From the NCBI GenBank assembly GCA_910587765.1, contig CAJUNR010000008.1, forward strand, positions 4,592 to 68,591: DNA of 64,000 bases, in the 5' to 3' direction. Every line of letters begins with the position of its first letter. The first letter of the stretch is position 1. The stretch is from an uncultured Lachnospiraceae bacterium. GTDB taxonomy: Bacteria > Bacillota > Clostridia > Lachnospirales > Lachnospiraceae. This document shows positions 61,152-64,000 of the stretch, piece by piece. A program made the translations under genes and the position numbers. The notes beneath the pieces are model-generated. The model searched no databases, was not told where the DNA came from, and was given only the letters and a program-made list of their open reading frames with translations.

Positions 61152-61838
61152 TCACAGCGCCGGAATCTTCAGCATGGTGCCGGGCGGAATGCCCAGCGGA
61201 TCCGCGATCTCGTTGGCTCTGGCGATGAGCTTCCATTTCGACATGTCCCCGTACTCCTTCCGGGCAATGTCCCAGATGCTGCAGTCCTCCCGCACCATCT
61301 GGCACTTGGTCCGATCCGGCGACTGGAAAGGAGATTTTCTTTTGGCGTCCTTTTCCGGAGCCGACGTAAATGAGACGTTCACCTTTGCCTGAACCGGCAT
61401 CCCGGCCTCCGTAAAGCGTGTATAGGTACTTTTCACGGAAGTCACAACGCCCCGGAAGGAAAGGGAGCCCCAGATAAATTTCACAATCGGCGGCGCGTGC
61501 ACATCGGAATCAATGTAGACCAGATCGGTAAAATTTTTGACCACCCTGGACACGGCCGTGGCTTTTTTCACGCCTTTCTCGCCGTAAATCTTGACTTCTC
61601 CGGTATCAAAATAAAGTTCCATCTCCAGAGTGGACGCCTGTCCGCCCTTATAATTCAGAAACGGATTGTCAGCCCATGCCGCCGGAGCCTCCTTGTATTT
61701 CGCCTTGTCGGATATGGTATACTGAGATGGGTTGAACATCACTTCCATCTCCTGCCCTTTTTTGATCCCCTCAATCACAATAATTTTCGCTTTTTTCAGC
61801 TTGATCGTCTTGATATTGTCCGACCAGTTCTTCTGCAT
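61152..61838 (-). CDS. LysM-domain baseplate/tube-initiator protein (Afp7/XkdP type)
   Basis: A 228-aa protein. The N-terminal 165 residues resemble the CIS tube-initiator family (IIVIEGIKKGQEMEVMFNPS, QYTISDKAKYKEAPAAW). The last 50 residues are a LysM module (SIWDIARKEYGDMSKWKLIA, GIPPGTMLKIPAL), which in tails helps positioning rather than wall binding. AAGGAG precedes the start. Order repeat protein - LysM - gpD - gpV - gp25 - J - I matches the tail modules of Myoviridae and R-type particles. Confidence 0.9.
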   Translation of the reverse strand: MQKNWSDNIKTIKLKKAKIIVIEGIKKGQEMEVMFNPSQYTISDKAKYKEAPAAWADNPFLNYKGGQASTLEMELYFDTGEVKIYGEKGVKKATAVSRVVKNFTDLVYIDSDVHAPPIVKFIWGSLSFRGVVTSVKSTYTRFTEAGMPVQAKVNVSFTSAPEKDAKRKSPFQSPDRTKCQMVREDCSIWDIARKEYGDMSKWKLIARANEIADPLGIPPGTMLKIPAL

Positions 61839-61877
61839 GGCTCTGCCCTTCTCCTTTTTGCAACCCGCACGGAATTG

Positions 61878-64000
61878 TCAGGAAAATCCCCGGCGCATGC
61901 GCTCCAGCCGCAGCCGCTCCTGAAACTGCCGGTAGACCGCTCTTTTCTGTTCCGCCGGCGGTTCTTTTTCTTCTTCCATCTTCCGGAGCACATCCTGCTT
62001 CCACTCTTCCATCTGCTTCAGCTTCTTCTCCTGCCGGGAGGTCTGCGCCCGCAGCTCCCTGAGCTGTCTCTCCTGCTCACCGTACGCTTCCGCGGATACC
62101 GCCTTCTCCTCTCCAGGTCCGGGAGAGGCTTCGGGCTCCGGCTTTGTTCTATGTTCCTGCACCAGCATGGCGGTCTCTGACAGACTGCGCAAATCCGGCG
62201 GCGTCAACTCCGTCGCGCCTTCCTGCAGCGGATTCCCCGGTGCCGGCTCGCGGGGGATCAGAAGCCGTTCCAGATCGTGGTACAGAGTGCTGTGCCCGGA
62301 GACTGTACTTTCAGCAAACTCCTGTCTTTCCAGCAGACTTCGCACTTCCCTCAGGAAAGTGCGCGTTTCCGTCCCGCCAACTGTTATTTTTGTTTCCTCC
62401 ATCTCTCTTTCAGACTCCTGCTCATGGCGGACAAGAAGTGTTTCCAAATCGCGATACAGAGTGCTCCGCTCGAAGGCGGTACTTTCGACAGATTCCTGTC
62501 TCTCCAACAGATTTCGCACTTCCTGTAATATGGTATGCGTTTCTATTTCTCGCACCGTTTCTTTTATCTCGTTCGTCTCCTTGGCCCGCCCCTGTTCGTA
62601 GCGAACGAGGAGTGTTTCCAAATCGTGATACAAGGTGCTCCGCTCAGATTCTTTATTTTCAACGGATTCCTGTCGTTCCAGCAGACTTCTCATTTCCCGC
62701 AGAAAAATGTGTGGCTCTGCCTTGCTAACCGTTATTTTTGTTTCCTCCGTCTCTCTTCCAGACTCCTGCTCATAGCGGACGAGAAGCGTTTCCAAATCGC
62801 GATACAAAGTGCTCCGCTCGGAGGTTGTACTTTCGACAGATTCCTGTCGTTCCAGCAGGCTCCGCACTTCCTGTAGTATGGTACATGTTTCTGTTTCGCG
62901 AACCGTTTCTTTTATTTTGTTTGTCTCCCTGGTGCGCCCTTGTTCGTAACGGACGAGGAGTGTTTCCAAATCGTGATACAAAGTACTCCGCTCGGTCTCC
63001 ATACTTTCGACGGACTCCTGCTGCTCCAGCAGGCTTCGTACTTCCTGTAATACAGTACGTGTTTCTATCTCGCGGACTGTTTCTTTTGTCGCTTTTGTCT
63101 CCTTGGCCTGCTCTTGTTCGTAACGAACAAGAAGCGTTTCCAAATCGTGATACAAAGTGCCCCGCTCGGAGACAGTACTTTCAACAGATTCCTGCCCCTC
63201 CAGCAGGCTTCGCAGTTCCCGCAGGAAAGTATGCAGCTCTGTCACACCGACTGTTAATTTTGTTTCCTCCGTCTCTCTTCCAGGCTTCTGCTCATAACGG
63301 ACGAGAAACGTTTCCAGCTCACGATATAAGCTACTCCGCTCGGAGGCTGTACTTTCGACAGATTCCTGTCGTTCCAGCAGGCTCCGCACTTCCTGTAATA
63401 TGGTACGCATTTCAATCTCGCGAACTGTTTCTTTTGTCGCTTTTGTCTCCTTGGCCTGCCCTTGTTCGTAGCGAACAAGAAGCGTTTCCAAATCGTGATA
63501 CAAAGTGCCTCGCTCGGTTTCTTTACTTTCAACGGATTCCTGTCTCTCCAGCAGACTTCGCATTTCCCGCAGGAAAGTGCGCGATTCTGTCCCGCCGGCT
63601 GTTATTTTCGTTTCCTCCGTCTCTCTTCCAGGCTCCTGCTCGTAGCGGACGAGAAGTGTTTCCAGCTCACGATATAAGCTACTCCGCTCGGATACTGTAC
63701 TTTCGACAGATTCCTGTCGTTCCAGCAGACTTCTCACTTCCTGTAATACGGTACTCATTTCTATCTTACGTACCGTTTCTTTTATCTCGTTCCTCTCCTT
63801 GTCCTGCCCCTGTTCATAGCGGACGAGGAGCGTTTCCAAATCACGATACAGAGTGCTCCGCTCGGAAGCTGTACTTTCGACAGATTCCTGTCGTTCCAGC
63901 AGTCTTCGCACTTCCTGTAATACGGTACTCATTTCTATCTCGCGGACCGTTTCTTTTATCTCGTTCCTCTCCTTGTCCTGCCCCTGTTCATAGCGGACGA
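61878..64000 (-). CDS. 58-aa tandem-repeat helical protein, 5' end outside window; candidate tape measure
   Basis: Open reading to the window edge; at least 706 codons. Residues encoded from 64000 down to about 62235 are tandem 58-residue repeats with helical core LQEVRSLLERQESVES and LYRDLETLLVRYEQ. The last 118 residues are non-repetitive, with a Pro/Glu linker and a final coiled coil (KKLKQMEEWKQDVLRKMEEE). There is no signal peptide in view. Tail modules place the tape-measure gene directly upstream of the LysM gene, so this is a candidate length ruler, though classical ones lack such perfect repeats. A fibre or stalk role is the alternative. Confidence 0.7.
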   Translation of the reverse strand, partial: VRYEQGQDKERNEIKETVREIEMSTVLQEVRRLLERQESVESTASERSTLYRDLETLLVRYEQGQDKERNEIKETVRKIEMSTVLQEVRSLLERQESVESTVSERSSLYRELETLLVRYEQEPGRETEETKITAGGTESRTFLREMRSLLERQESVESKETERGTLYHDLETLLVRYEQGQAKETKATKETVREIEMRTILQEVRSLLERQESVESTASERSSLYRELETFLVRYEQKPGRETEETKLTVGVTELHTFLRELRSLLEGQESVESTVSERGTLYHDLETLLVRYEQEQAKETKATKETVREIETRTVLQEVRSLLEQQESVESMETERSTLYHDLETLLVRYEQGRTRETNKIKETVRETETCTILQEVRSLLERQESVESTTSERSTLYRDLETLLVRYEQESGRETEETKITVSKAEPHIFLREMRSLLERQESVENKESERSTLYHDLETLLVRYEQGRAKETNEIKETVREIETHTILQEVRNLLERQESVESTAFERSTLYRDLETLLVRHEQESEREMEETKITVGGTETRTFLREVRSLLERQEFAESTVSGHSTLYHDLERLLIPREPAPGNPLQEGATELTPPDLRSLSETAMLVQEHRTKPEPEASPGPGEEKAVSAEAYGEQERQLRELRAQTSRQEKKLKQMEEWKQDVLRKMEEEKEPPAEQKRAVYRQFQERLRLERMRRGFS
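62235..64000 (-). repeat. 174-bp in-frame tandem repeat array
   Basis: At least ten units of exactly 174 bp (58 codons), plus the end of another at the edge; for example the GACAGATTCC motif occurs at 63705 and 63879. Two start types (LQEV versus LREM) and two tail types (KETVREIE versus KITVGGTE) alternate. In translation order the combinations run Aa-Ab-Ba-Ab-Ba and then Aa-Ab-Ba-Ab-B, suggesting expansion by duplication of larger blocks. High DNA identity means copy number can change by recombination. Confidence 0.9.

Noticed and set aside
62144..62876. Plus-strand open frames inside the repeat array
   Set aside because: They repeat with the 174-bp unit and are mirror readings of the helical repeats; no start signals.
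32033..64000. Ordinary prophage or tail remnant
   Set aside because: No capsid, terminase, portal, holin or endolysin genes are seen in 32 kb, and DUF4255, CIS-type AAA+ and DUF4280 genes are typical of injection systems. The right flank is unseen, so this is not absolute.
32033..64000. Canonical type VI secretion system
   Set aside because: No TssJ, TssL, TssM, ClpV or Hcp-like gene is visible; the gene order follows phage-like CIS.

Overview
The window looks like the chromosome of a Gram-positive, GC-moderate, spore-forming Clostridium-class bacterium, most likely Lachnospiraceae. The reasons are AGGAGG-type ribosome sites throughout, an alpha/beta-type small acid-soluble spore protein, MATE/MerR/HxlR/MarR accessory genes, TraX- and DUF1538-type membrane proteins, and ABC and TRAP sugar transporters paired with LacI and GntR regulators. 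No tRNA, rRNA or CRISPR array was seen.

1-8.3 kb is an accessory stretch of small stress and efflux units. It holds a truncated MATE pump behind a MerR-type 19-bp-spacer promoter, a MerR/GyrI regulator, a decayed ATPase remnant, a second MerR gene divergent from a short-chain dehydrogenase with another 19-bp-spacer promoter, an amidohydrolase divergent from an HxlR regulator, a marR-MATE operon with a promoter and palindromic operator, and a TraX-like membrane protein.

8.3-20 kb is a galactan/galactoside utilisation region: a sugar ABC transporter (binding lipoprotein and two permeases), a 611-aa protein of unknown function, a zinc-ribbon protein, a cytoplasmic GH53 endo-galactanase, and a GH42 beta-galactosidase with a LacI regulator. 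A DUF1016 nuclease gene broken by one in-frame stop lies between them. 21.2-28.3 kb is a sugar-acid region (mannonate-dehydratase-like enolase-superfamily enzyme, three TRAP transporter genes, zinc dehydrogenase, KduD-like dehydrogenase) under a GntR/FCD regulator with recognisable operators. A family of structured intergenic elements, three in tandem at 8.3-8.65 kb and single copies at 23.1 and 26.1 kb, recurs between genes of these regions and shows compensatory stem changes. 28.5-30.8 kb holds a DUF1538 membrane protein with a tandem P-II-like protein.

32-64 kb is one long minus-strand gene series that runs off the right edge and encodes a contractile injection system (CIS). In transcription order it has a protein built of 58-aa tandem repeats (at the place where a tape-measure gene usually sits), a LysM baseplate protein, gpD-like hub, gpV-like spike, gp25-like wedge, two baseplate-J-like proteins, a tail-protein-I-like protein, a fibre-like protein, a kinase-like membrane protein, a membrane-anchored MORN-repeat protein, a PAAR-like DUF4280 tip, a membrane cyclase-like protein, an unknown 480-aa protein, a 984-aa sensor-MFS fusion, a membrane SpoIIE/PP2C-like protein, an unknown 288-aa protein, an AAA+ ATPase, a 687-aa possible cargo, a chaperone-sized partner, a second AAA+ ATPase, a DUF4255 tail-terminator-like protein and an unknown 227-aa protein. 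Sheath and tube genes are presumably just outside the window.

The most striking point is a membrane-signalling module embedded in the injection machine. Its phosphatase-like and cyclase-like members have lost most of their family's metal or catalytic residues, and a kinase-like protein and a sensor-transporter fusion sit beside them. This suggests a CIS that is anchored to, or gated by, the cell membrane through non-catalytic signalling domains.
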